32,461 nucleotides of DNA from Tissierella praeacuta DSM 18095 (GCF_900128955.1 NZ_FQTY01000022.1:1-32461); one strand, 5' to 3'; counted from the first letter of the stretch, positions 14,465 to 21,463 are shown. Numbers and translations are program-made. The notes: generated by a model from the letters alone, not told the origin.

Positions 14465-15634
14465 TCACCTCTTTCTATTACCTAATTCTTTGATAGGATA
14501 TAAGTCACCACTCATATAAAGACCATCGCCTCCCTCTAATGGGGGTAATTCCTCTAATGCTCTTACTTCATTAGGAGTAAACCACCCACTCCTGACACCT
14601 TTAAAATAAAAATCTCCTCTAGTTTTCATATCTGCTCTGGCTAAGCCATTTAGATTAAACTTAAAGGAGTATCCTTGATTTTTCCTATCTTCTGTTAGAA
14701 GTTTTTTATTTAATTCTTGTTCGTCTTGCCTAACGCTTGGTAATATAGTGTCTTTGATATATTCCAAGTCAGCTTGCTCAGCACTTGCATAACTTTGATT
14801 TTCTGCTAATAGTTTGTGTAAAGGTATGTTGTACACCCTTGCTACTCTTGCTATAGTGATGTTTTCCACATCAAATACTTTAGGGTCTATGAATTGTGAA
14901 TTTTTAAGTTCTTGAAAGTCTTTGCCCATATCTACAAATAAGATTCCATTCTTTTGAAACCTTCCTAGCATATCGGTGTATTCTTTCATGGATTCTTCAT
15001 TTAGTTTTGACGATAATTTAATTACTAAGTTAGCTTTTAATCCATTCTTCATTTGATTAATGCTAAATTCCTTAACCTCTTTATCATAATCTATAGTGTT
15101 TCTTAACACATCTAGCGGGTTAATTCCTTTATATCCATTAGTTGAAATATGTTTAAAATGAATCATATTTGTATTATGAATATACACCAATCCATCTTGG
15201 TCTCTTACTTGATACCATAGATCCTTTGTATCTTTTTCTATAACAGGTTCCACAAAGTCAGGATTTAATATATGCAAATTCATAGGCTGATAACTTGTGT
15301 CATATTCTATTACTGCATAAGAGTTACCTTTGATGTTTTTTAAAGTCTCCATAACTCTAACCCATTCTAAAGTTGTTAAGTATGAATATGGATTGTATTC
15401 AATCATTTGAGCTAAACTATCATCCTCAGGTTTAACTGCATTGTAGTTTTTATAAAGCTTTAAAGGCAAACTGCCCATAGTATTACTTAATAATGATACT
15501 GCAGCAAATATAGTTTCATTAGTTGCTAAGTCTGTATTAGAAAAATTAAAGGCCGATCCATAATTTTTTACAACTATTCTTATGCTTCTGCGGATGTTCT
15601 TTATATAATTAACTGCTTTATTCCATACATTCAA
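14465..15634 (-). CDS. Portal protein (HK97 family)
   Basis: A 389-residue portal subunit, the twelve-fold ring through which DNA enters the head. Visible landmarks are the N-terminal TNETIFAAVSLLSNTMGSLPLKLYK, the centre (LEWVRVMETLKNIKGNSYAVIEYD), IHFKHISTNGYKGINPLDVLRNTI, and the late IARVARVYNIPLHKLL with ASAEQADLEYIKDTILP. The C-terminus has FTPNEVRALEELPPLEGGDGLY, a typical 'tpNEiRa.e.lpp..ggd' motif. Its TGA stop overlaps the next gene's ribosome site. Confidence 0.94.
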   Translation of the reverse strand: MNVWNKAVNYIKNIRRSIRIVVKNYGSAFNFSNTDLATNETIFAAVSLLSNTMGSLPLKLYKNYNAVKPEDDSLAQMIEYNPYSYLTTLEWVRVMETLKNIKGNSYAVIEYDTSYQPMNLHILNPDFVEPVIEKDTKDLWYQVRDQDGLVYIHNTNMIHFKHISTNGYKGINPLDVLRNTIDYDKEVKEFSINQMKNGLKANLVIKLSSKLNEESMKEYTDMLGRFQKNGILFVDMGKDFQELKNSQFIDPKVFDVENITIARVARVYNIPLHKLLAENQSYASAEQADLEYIKDTILPSVRQDEQELNKKLLTEDRKNQGYSFKFNLNGLARADMKTRGDFYFKGVRSGWFTPNEVRALEELPPLEGGDGLYMSGDLYPIKELGNRKR

Positions 15635-15646
15635 TGTCTCGCCTCC

Positions 15647-17392
15647 TTATATATCTGGACTATAGAATATATCTTCTTCCACTATTTTAAATTTACTTAT
15701 CGCTCTCACATGAGCGTTGATTAATGAAGCTATGGGGTCTATTCTTTCACGTGACTTAGACTTGTCTAGCATTATGTTCTCGTTATGATCCTTTCTAGTA
15801 ACCGCATTACTAATTGCCCAAGTTAATACTGGGTTATTATCATGTATTATATTCTTATTTTCGCTATAGACTTGTGTTCTAAAATCTTTAGTAGGTTCTG
15901 ACAAGGTAAGCATACCTTGTGGTATATCTACAGGTGTAAATCCTCTATTCTCTAGTTGTGTCATTAACCAAGTAGCCAAGGCCCTGTCAAAACAAACTTC
16001 TCCTTTTATCCAGTTGTATTTTTCATAGGTGTTCTCAATATATTTTAGAACAAAGTTATAATCTACTACTGCCCCAGGGGTTACTGTCAACCATTTTTGT
16101 TTTTCCCATAAGTCATAATGTCTCTTGTCACTTTTCATCTTTTCATGGAATTTATCAGCGGGCATGAAGGAATGAGACATAACAGCTATTCTGCTGTCAG
16201 GCAGTTGTATCTCGAAACTAACACTTGTAAGGTCAATAGTTGATGACAAGTCCACTCCACTTATAACAGGTAATCCTGTAACATCAGGAAATGGATTCTT
16301 CTCTGTATTTCCGCATAAAGCCCACTTTGCCATATTCATATATCCCTGTCTTTTTTCATTAACCCAGATATTCATATTTTTAGTCAAAAATGACCTCATT
16401 TTTTCAGGAACATCTTGAGCTGCTATCAATAAATCTTTTAGATTTTTTCTCCCTTCGGGATACGAACAAGTTATTGGATTTGCCTTTTCCCATATCCTCT
16501 CATCATTGATATCATCTATCAGATTACCTTCCTCATCTTTGTCTAATTCATTTATCATTCCAAAATAGCCATCATTTTCGATAGGGTTGTTCGGGTCTAG
16601 TATACTTGACATATACATATATTCTTCTTCGTAACAAGGTACATTTAAGTCAAATCCTGCTGTTGTTATAATCATGAGTAAAGGCTCTGCCCTTGCAACC
16701 ATAGCACTCTCTATAACGTCGTGTATTTCAGATGTTTCGCTAGCCATATATTCGTCAATTATTCCACATTGAGGGTCAAGCCCATCCCCTGTTTTTTTAT
16801 CTTCTTTAGACAGAGTTCTCATTACTGAGCCTGTTTTTTTGTGTATTATCCTACTGTACGCAACTTTATATTTTCCCTTTAATTCCTCACAATTGTCAAG
16901 CATTGCTTCTGTTTCTTCCCAAACTATTTTAGCTTGGTCTGTCTTTGTAGCAGCACAATAAACTTCGCTTTTCCCTGCTCCCATTGCCATTAATTCATAG
17001 CTTGCTACACAAGAAAGACTTTGGGATTTAGCATTTTTTTTAGCAACTTGCCAATATCCTTTTCTAAATCTCCTGTGTCTTGTGTCTTTATGTTCCCACC
17101 CATATATATTTCCAAATACAAATTTCTGTATAATATGGGGGTCGATTCTTTGTCCAACCAAAACACCTTTTCTATGCTTGTATAATTTCATCCAATTTAA
17201 AAATCTTAAAGCTTTTTCTTCATTAAATAAAAAAGGAAACCCCTCCGTTCCCTCTCTCTCTAAGTCTCTTAGAAATCTCATACAAGCCCATTTATGTTTT
17301 TGACAAGCTATTATTTTTCCATCTATAACATCAGTGGAGTATCCAATTAACTCTTTTTTAATAGGATAGTCTAGTGGATATGGATCATACAT
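15647..17392 (-). CDS. terL: Terminase large subunit (HK97-type TerL)
   Basis: About 581 residues from ATG 17392 (AGGATG ribosome site; TTG 17398 is an alternative). It packages DNA into the prohead using ATP and cuts concatemers. The N-terminal ATPase has a Walker A-like AKKNAKSQ (about 117-124) and Walker B CGIIDE (about 209-214). The C-terminal nuclease has VISGVDLSSTIDLTSV (near 380), a later VCFDRALATWLMTQLE, and a terminal ERIDPIASLINAHVRA resembling the usual 'kiDp..Alimal.ra'. It overlaps the small subunit by about 8 bases. Confidence 0.95.
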   Translation of the reverse strand: MYDPYPLDYPIKKELIGYSTDVIDGKIIACQKHKWACMRFLRDLEREGTEGFPFLFNEEKALRFLNWMKLYKHRKGVLVGQRIDPHIIQKFVFGNIYGWEHKDTRHRRFRKGYWQVAKKNAKSQSLSCVASYELMAMGAGKSEVYCAATKTDQAKIVWEETEAMLDNCEELKGKYKVAYSRIIHKKTGSVMRTLSKEDKKTGDGLDPQCGIIDEYMASETSEIHDVIESAMVARAEPLLMIITTAGFDLNVPCYEEEYMYMSSILDPNNPIENDGYFGMINELDKDEEGNLIDDINDERIWEKANPITCSYPEGRKNLKDLLIAAQDVPEKMRSFLTKNMNIWVNEKRQGYMNMAKWALCGNTEKNPFPDVTGLPVISGVDLSSTIDLTSVSFEIQLPDSRIAVMSHSFMPADKFHEKMKSDKRHYDLWEKQKWLTVTPGAVVDYNFVLKYIENTYEKYNWIKGEVCFDRALATWLMTQLENRGFTPVDIPQGMLTLSEPTKDFRTQVYSENKNIIHDNNPVLTWAISNAVTRKDHNENIMLDKSKSRERIDPIASLINAHVRAISKFKIVEEDIFYSPDI

Positions 17393-17847
17393 CTCCAAAC
17401 ATCCTATCGAATTTACTTTCTTTTTTTACCTCCACTTTTTTAGGTGCCATCAATTTTGCTCTACTGGATATAGATAATCCCAAATCACTTGCTGCTTGTC
17501 TACACATTTTAAATAGCCTTTCCTGTGTCTTTATAAGTTCTATATAAGTAGGACCTATGGTTTTCATTTTTAGTATCTTTTCTGTAACTTTTTGATACTG
17601 GCTTTCAGATACTATAAACCTCCCCAAAGCTTCGCAATCTAAATTTGTCATAATACCTATTGCTATTAATTCATCGGAAACTCTATTAAATTCTTCTTTT
17701 AAATCATCTGGTAAGTAAGAAGGAGCTTCAACTTTATCATTATCAACTTTTAATTCTTGAGCCTTTCTTTCTTCTATTTCTTTTTTGGTTAAATTTTTTT
17801 TTTCCTTTTGCTACTAAAAGGTCGATTGGTTCACGGGGTCTAGCCAC
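17385..17847 (-). CDS. terS: Terminase small subunit (P27 family), frame interrupted in an A10 run
   Basis: The gene begins GTG 17847 after AGGAGGTGAGAAG and reads ARPREPIDLLVAKG, then meets ten A (17794-17803). With nine A the frame continues GKKNLTKKEIEERKAQEL... without stops into the part 17385-17651. This gives a 153-residue P27 protein whose N-terminus matches the family pattern 'RP..Pi.LL...GKk.LTK.EieeR'. As written, the upstream frame ends after 34 codons, and the downstream frame has only an internal ATG (17651) with a poor ribosome site. P27 proteins bind packaging-start DNA and guide TerL. Explanations are a homopolymer sequencing error, transcriptional slippage, or a real mutation. 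Confidence 0.82.
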
Positions 17848-17933
17848 CTTCTCACCTCCTCGAAAATATTCATTTAGGGAATTTTGTTTAAGCTATTGAC
17901 GCATCTCGGTCTTTTAGGCATCTATAAAAACAT

Positions 17934-18392
17934 TTAAAAGGAGGGGGGTATGTTGTATTCCCTCCTAAATCTTTCTAACAACTCCATCAATAGCCTCTGA
18001 GTTCCCTCTTTATCTTTCTTATATAACTGATGTATCTTAGTATGATTTTTTTCTGTTGTAGGAAATAGATTTATTAATTCTAATCTTTTATCCCAATCGT
18101 ACCTAACCTCTACAATGTGATGAACTGTATTGGCTAATTCTATTTCTTTATTTATATAATAAGCATATATATCTATTCCATGGTAAGTTATTAATATAGT
18201 TTCTCTTACTCTTTCCCATTCATCTGAGTTATAAAAATCAGTATACTTCTTTTCCCTTACATATTTATCATAATATTTATTTCTTATTGATTTATGTTCT
18301 TCTGCTACTTGTATATGATCTTCACAGTACCCTTCTCTAGTTAGATTAGGACATCCTATTTTCTTGCATGGTCTTAATGGTTTCTTATTCAT
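17934..18392 (-). CDS. HNH endonuclease beside terminase
   Basis: A 152-residue protein. An N-terminal zinc-ligand set C9, C14, C23, H26 (RPCKKIGCPNLTREGYCEDH) is followed by a helix and YNSDEWERVRE. The HNH core is VHHIVEV (H91-H92) to LINLFPTTEKNHTKIH (N108, H117). The Cys pair that normally sits before the HNH hairpin is replaced here (TYHGIDIYAYYI), so the metal knuckle is degenerate. HNH proteins next to terminase genes are needed for specific cos cleavage in several long-tailed phages. The start overlaps the previous gene by 8 bases. Confidence 0.9.
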   Translation of the reverse strand: MNKKPLRPCKKIGCPNLTREGYCEDHIQVAEEHKSIRNKYYDKYVREKKYTDFYNSDEWERVRETILITYHGIDIYAYYINKEIELANTVHHIVEVRYDWDKRLELINLFPTTEKNHTKIHQLYKKDKEGTQRLLMELLERFRREYNIPPSF

Positions 18393-18591
18393 TTACATCG
18401 TTCCTTATTTTCTCTTTTGGTATTGGCGGTAATTTCGGCTTAGCTGGAAAAATCATTTTACTTTCTTTAACCATATTCTCTATATCCAGATAATCTTTTA
18501 AAATTATAATTCCTGTTATTATAAGCATTATTGTTATTACTCGGAATAGTGCTGTTAAGCAATAAAGAAAAGCTACATATGCTGTTGACAT
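18385..18591 (-). CDS. Small membrane protein at the head of the late operon
   Basis: A 68-residue protein with a GGAGAATATAA ribosome site. One or two closely spaced transmembrane segments cover about residues 3-32 (YVAFLYCLTALFRVITIMLIITGIIIL). The tail is basic and proline-rich (FPAKPKLPPIPKEK). No family recognised. Upstream is a minus-strand terminator (18623-18645), so this may be the first gene of the late transcript if antitermination or a cryptic late promoter acts here. Confidence 0.7.
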   Translation of the reverse strand: MSTAYVAFLYCLTALFRVITIMLIITGIIILKDYLDIENMVKESKMIFPAKPKLPPIPKEKIRNDVNE

Positions 18592-18622
18592 TTATATTCT
18601 CCTTTCTCTAATTTACCACAAG

Positions 18623-18645
18623 AAAAAGACACCCTACTGGATGTC
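18623..18645 (-). terminator. Intrinsic terminator between accessory island and late genes
   Basis: On the minus strand GACATCC-AGTA-GGGTGTC (7 bp, one G-U) is followed by TTTTTC. It would stop leftward transcripts from the island before the late operon, or serve as the site where late antitermination acts. Confidence 0.7.
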
Positions 18646-18685
18646 CGATTTAATAAAAATATTTATGAAAAATTTACCAAAACTA

Positions 18686-18714
18686 TTGACAATAGCGTTA
18701 CGCTATGCTATAAT
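18686..18714 (+). promoter_or_regulatory. Near-perfect sigma-A promoter with palindromic operator
   Basis: Consensus TTGACA (18686-18691), a 17-base spacer and consensus TATAAT (18709-18714). The spacer contains the 15-base palindrome ATAGCGTTACGCTAT (18692-18706; 7-bp arms around a central T), well placed for a repressor that blocks polymerase. The expected start of RNA (near 18721) leaves a leader of about 13 bases before the GTG at 18734. Confidence 0.9.
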
Positions 18715-18733
18715 ATAATTAGGAGGTGAGGAA

Positions 18734-18862
18734 GTGGGTAAGAAGAAAAAGAGGAAAAATAACAAAGAAAAGGAACTTAAAATAAGACTGATAATATCAA
18801 TCATAAGTCTGATAACCGCCGTAATCGGTTTAATAGATAGATTGATGAGAGCCTTAGAATAA
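18734..18862 (+). CDS. 42-residue cationic single-membrane-span peptide
   Basis: GTG start with AGGAGGTGAG 3-4 bases upstream, right behind a consensus promoter. Residues 1-15 are extremely basic (GKKKKRKNNKEKELK). Residues 18-34 form one short membrane helix (LIISIISLITAVIGLI), followed by DRLMRALE. Not a family I can name. Size, charge and strong promoter recall type I toxins and other small membrane peptides of Gram-positive prophages, but the usual antisense antitoxin RNA is not identified. A strong hairpin follows the stop codon. Confidence 0.72.
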   Translation: MGKKKKRKNNKEKELKIRLIISIISLITAVIGLIDRLMRALE

Positions 18863-18872
18863 GTCCCAAATA

Positions 18873-18890
18873 GAGGGGAGAAATCCCCTC
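18873..18890 (+). terminator. GC-rich hairpin after the 42-residue peptide gene
   Basis: GAGGGGA-GAAA-TCCCCTC, a perfect 7-bp stem with a GNRA tetraloop, in otherwise AT-rich DNA. The T tract after it is poor (gcctctttaaatatatttt). It may be a weak terminator or an RNA-stabilising 3' end, allowing part of the RNA to continue into the next two genes. Confidence 0.6.
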
Positions 18891-18932
18891 GCCTCTTTAA
18901 ATATATTTTACACTATCTTACCCATATTATCA

Positions 18933-19082
18933 ATGACTATACTAACCATATCTTTAATTTTAAATCTTATATTAAGTGTAATATCTTTGTTTGTAGAAGT
19001 AAATATTATATTTAATATCGTTGCCGTAATAATCGCATTAATATCTGTTGTATCTGCCTACAAATTATACAAGAAAGGATAA
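18933..19082 (+). CDS. 49-residue hydrophobic peptide
   Basis: ATG 18933 to TAA 19082. Nearly the whole peptide is hydrophobic: segment 4-22 (LTISLILNLILSVISLFV) and segment 25-42 (IIFNIVAVIIALISVVSA), ending YKLYKKG. The predicted form is two membrane helices with a basic tail facing the cytosol. No ribosome site precedes the ATG, so translation is uncertain. Support comes from the long open frame, a composition unlike random AT-rich sequence, and the next gene's ribosome site (AAAGGATAA) overlapping its end, which suggests coupling. Confidence 0.5.
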   Translation: MTILTISLILNLILSVISLFVEVNIIFNIVAVIIALISVVSAYKLYKKG

Positions 19083-19088
19083 TTATTT

Positions 19089-19280
19089 ATGGAAATAAAA
19101 CCAATCAAACTATCACCTAAAAAAAATGGTTATGGAAACATATCAAGCTATACAGTAAATATCGGTGCAACTGAAGCTCGTGAATGTGGATTTATTGATT
19201 CAGATGGTAATATTCTACCCACTGAGAAAGTAATTGATACTGCCAATAACCAGATTATCATTAAACTAAAAGAGGACTAA
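19089..19280 (+). CDS. 63-residue soluble protein, perhaps AbrB-like
   Basis: ATG 19089, with AGAAAGGATAATT upstream, ends just before a strong terminator. The sequence is beta-rich and charged: SYTVNIGATEARECGF, then IDSDGNILPTEKVIDTANNQIIIKLKED. The pattern (strand, 'G-T-E-A-R-E-C-G', acidic turn, strand, final IIIKL) resembles SpoVT/AbrB swapped-hairpin DNA-binding domains found in small antitoxins and regulators, but the match is by eye only. If correct, it could bind the palindrome in the operon's promoter. Otherwise a hypothetical protein. Confidence 0.65.
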   Translation: MEIKPIKLSPKKNGYGNISSYTVNIGATEARECGFIDSDGNILPTEKVIDTANNQIIIKLKED

Positions 19281-19300
19281 TTTATGGTCCTCTTTTTTTT
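19271..19300 (+). terminator. Strong intrinsic terminator of the plus-strand mini-operon
   Basis: AGAGGAC (19271-19277) pairs with GTCCTCT (19287-19293) over a 9-base loop, followed by eight T. The stop codon of the 63-residue gene lies in the loop. Confidence 0.9.
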
Positions 19301-19325
19301 AATATCATATCTTAATTTTATATAT

Positions 19326-19352
19326 AAAAAAACACGCCCTATTTGGATGCCT
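19326..19352 (-). terminator. Possible leftward terminator of the accessory pair
   Basis: On the minus strand GGCATCC-AAATA-GGGCGTG precedes seven T. Pairing is imperfect (one mismatch and G-U pairs), so this is a weaker call. It lies downstream of the 19428-20039 gene. Confidence 0.35.
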
Positions 19353-19389
19353 ACAAGCAATTATTCTTATCTTTAAAAAATTCATCTCT

Positions 19390-19428
19390 GTCCAGGTGTA
19401 AATTATGATTGATAATTTGCATCTGGAC
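19390..19428. repeat. Long near-perfect inverted repeat (17-bp arms)
   Basis: GTCCAGGTGTAAATTAT, loop GATTG, ATAATTTGCATCTGGAC. The arms pair over 17 positions with only two G-U pairs in RNA. It touches the stop codon of the membrane-protein gene at 19428. There is no T run right after either arm, so it is not a classic terminator. It could protect the 3' end of the minus-strand mRNA or be a protein-binding site. Confidence 0.75.
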
Positions 19429-20039
19429 TATGGGTCTTGGCTCAAATCGTCATTTACAATTATAAAAATCCTCTTTAATACTATAAATAAATTAACTATT
19501 AATAAAAATAGTAAATAATATATAATGAAACTTGAAATATAACCATATTTTTTAGTAAACATATGAATGAATGATAATATCAAAAGAGTAATTGATATTA
19601 AAATTTCAAACATAATAGAATAGTATGTTTCAACTATTAATTTCTTTAAAACTAAAACCTTAATCCCTTGACTTTTATCTCTGATTTCAATTTTACTTTT
19701 CATGTCTATTGCTAATACTAGCAAAGTAAAAAACATAGAAGTTAGTATGGATAAAATCACAGTCACATTGTTTATAATTTCAGCATTTATTATGGTGATG
19801 TTAACTATTCCCAATGCTACTAAGGCGGGAAGAAAAAAATGTATAAAAAAAGGTACAATTAATATTTTTTTAGTATCTCTATGTCGAAAATTATCAATAT
19901 GTTTCTCAATTATTTCAAAACAATTAGCATAATCGATTTTAAATACAAATTTAGAGACTAATAGACAAATAACACTTATAATTATCCATATATATGGATT
20001 AAAGAAAAAGGAATTCAATACATTAATTAAATTAGACAA
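19428..20039 (-). CDS. Multi-pass membrane protein, partner of the 20052-20996 gene (RexB-like role suggested)
   Basis: A 203-residue protein with TTG start and GAAGGTGATAAA ribosome site. Four to five transmembrane segments: about 14-34, 58-84, 91-112, 138-161 and 166-196. The loop 113-137 is charged (MKSKIEIRDKSQGIK). No family recognised by sequence. It begins 12 bases after the stop of the soluble partner, so both are translated from one RNA. A soluble sensor plus a multi-pass membrane effector is the design of lambda RexAB and other abortive infection pairs. RexB is shorter (144 residues), so this is similarity of layout, not proven homology. Confidence 0.75.
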   Translation of the reverse strand: MSNLINVLNSFFFNPYIWIIISVICLLVSKFVFKIDYANCFEIIEKHIDNFRHRDTKKILIVPFFIHFFLPALVALGIVNITIINAEIINNVTVILSILTSMFFTLLVLAIDMKSKIEIRDKSQGIKVLVLKKLIVETYYSIMFEILISITLLILSFIHMFTKKYGYISSFIIYYLLFLLIVNLFIVLKRIFIIVNDDLSQDP

Positions 20040-20051
20040 TTTATCACCTTC

Positions 20052-20996
20052 TTATATTAGTCCCATATCCTTTAAATAATCAGTACACGTTTCTATTAAA
20101 ATTGGCTCTATACTTTCTTTAGTAGGATGTCCGTCAATTAGATTTATTAAATCTGTAATGTCTTCATTAATAACCAAATTATCAATATTACTAAGGTTAA
20201 TTGTTTTACTCTTCTTACCTAATTTGAAATCTAATTTTATATTGTCATAATCAAAATTTTGAATTTCTATCACATGATTTACTGCTCTTTGCCCTCTTAT
20301 ACATTGCTGAATTTCCTGACCTCTTCGCTTTAAAAAGCCAACTGGCTTATGTAGTATATATTCATCATATTCAGCATTAACCCCATTATTCATAGCTATC
20401 TGGTTGGCTGGATCATGGGGTATGTTATATCTAATAAATCTAATCTTTTGCAATTCTGCTTCTTTTAAATATCTGTTTATATAAGCTATTGGCGCCACAT
20501 TGCCTGTAATAAGATTATAGTCGCTTTGAATTCCCTTTAAAAACTCGCTTAAGAATTCAGTAAAAATTGTTTTTATTCCGTAAATTCCATGTGTTTGCAA
20601 TATCAATAACCCTACATCAGCTTTACCTCTTGGTATACAAAGGGTAAAGAAGAATGGCATGACTTCTGCATCATCAGTTTCCTTATTGTATTTAATTATG
20701 CCTGTATTTGTATTTACTATTTCTGCAGAATACCCATATGCTCCAGTCTTTACTTGACCTATTATGTAATCATACAATTCTGTATGGTTCTCATTATAAA
20801 CTCCTGAATTATATTTTTCAATTTTGAAAATTTTTTCTAACTTTCCATTATTAGAATACTCATTACTATATTCTTTCATAAACTTAATAAATATATTAAA
20901 AAAACTTTCTCCCTCTAAATTATTTAATAAATAGTTTTGGTTAGTTTGACTTTCCTGTATTCTCACTCCATATACTGTTATTCCAATTGAGCTCAT
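20052..20996 (-). CDS. Soluble accessory protein, RexA-like in layout
   Basis: A 314-residue protein from ATG 20996 (RBS GGGGAGGAAACAG; the longer frame to 21053 lacks one). It starts MSSIGITVYGVRI. The middle has an IMPERFECT parallel to RexA: a block EVMPFFFTLCIPRGKADVG, then THGIYGIKTIFTEFLSEFL, then VAPIAYINRYLKEAELQKIRFIRYNIP. RexA has similar 'FPSFLFVEGDTIGF', 'L..FL' and 'V.IEPLM' blocks in the same order. The C-terminal third has a QEIQQCIRGQRAVNHVIEIQNFDYD strand region and an acidic helical end. In RexAB, RexA senses phage recombination intermediates and triggers a membrane channel. The function here is inferred, and a DUF4747-type protein is another possibility. Confidence 0.65.
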   Translation of the reverse strand: MSSIGITVYGVRIQESQTNQNYLLNNLEGESFFNIFIKFMKEYSNEYSNNGKLEKIFKIEKYNSGVYNENHTELYDYIIGQVKTGAYGYSAEIVNTNTGIIKYNKETDDAEVMPFFFTLCIPRGKADVGLLILQTHGIYGIKTIFTEFLSEFLKGIQSDYNLITGNVAPIAYINRYLKEAELQKIRFIRYNIPHDPANQIAMNNGVNAEYDEYILHKPVGFLKRRGQEIQQCIRGQRAVNHVIEIQNFDYDNIKLDFKLGKKSKTINLSNIDNLVINEDITDLINLIDGHPTKESIEPILIETCTDYLKDMGLI

Positions 20997-21017
20997 CTGT
21001 TTCCTCCCCTTTCCATA

Positions 21018-21066
21018 AATAATACTTCGACAGAAAAGGAGAAAATCCTTCAATAATCGTTCGACA
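21018..21066 (-). promoter_or_regulatory. Pair of 15-bp direct repeats upstream of the RexA-like gene
   Basis: On the plus strand AATAATACTTCGACA (21018-21032) and AATAATCGTTCGACA (21052-21066), 13 of 15 identical and 34 bases apart, i.e. about three helical turns. They lie 22-70 bases upstream of the ATG at 20996, where operators would be expected. They are not the Bacillus-type LexA box (CGAAC-N4-GTTCG). I see no convincing -35/-10 for the leftward gene. Confidence 0.5.
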
Positions 21067-21167
21067 AATTATGACAATTAGTTTTGGTAATAAATACAGG
21101 TTTCTTTTCTAACTGTTTGCCATATAATATAATTAATACAATTTAAAATTTAATAGGAGTGATTTAT

Positions 21168-21284
21168 ATGTTCGTATTTAGCTGGAACATAGGATCAGGA
21201 CGTAAGCTATGGCTGGTATTTTTTATAGTATCCATATCTTCTGTTTCAATTCCATGTTGTCTAGTTTATATTACTAGACACTAA
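21168..21284 (+). CDS. 38-residue membrane peptide, divergent from the RexA-like gene
   Basis: ATG 21168 with AATAGGAGTGATTT ribosome site and good -10-like TATAATATAAT upstream (21123-21133), but no good -35. A short basic N-terminus (WNIGSGRK) precedes one membrane helix (about 14-36, LWLVFFIVSISSVSIPCCLVYI) with two adjacent cysteines. Family not recognised. A hairpin with 8-bp arms begins at the stop codon. It could be a small toxin or an immunity peptide; it may also be a chance frame. Confidence 0.5.
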   Translation: MFVFSWNIGSGRKLWLVFFIVSISSVSIPCCLVYITRH

Positions 21285-21306
21285 GGCTGCTTTCCAAGGC
21301 CTTAGT
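21280..21306 (+). terminator. Hairpin after the 38-residue peptide gene
   Basis: ACTAAGGC (21280-21287) and GCCTTAGT (21299-21306) are perfect 8-bp arms over an 11-base loop. No T run follows (ccagctaataag), so a Rho-independent terminator is doubtful; it may stabilise the RNA. Confidence 0.45.
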
Positions 21307-21313
21307 CCAGCTA

Positions 21314-21445
21314 ATAAGTAAAATATAAAAATAAGTAAAATATAAAAGGAATTTTAAAACACTCTAAATTTTCCATTTTTATACAATTTTATAATTTGCA
21401 ATAGGCTCAAACACTACTTTCTAAAGTATAAAGTAAAATATAAAA
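21314..21445. repeat. AT-rich 15-17 bp direct repeats in a gene-free stretch
   Basis: ATAAGTAAAATATAAAA occurs twice in perfect tandem (21314-21330, 21331-21347). Its core AAGTAAAATATAAAA recurs at 21431-21445. These lie in 21285-21645, about 360 bases without a convincing gene. They might be binding sites or remains of a duplicated leader. Confidence 0.6.
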
Positions 21446-21463
21446 GGTTTTTACAATTAGTAT

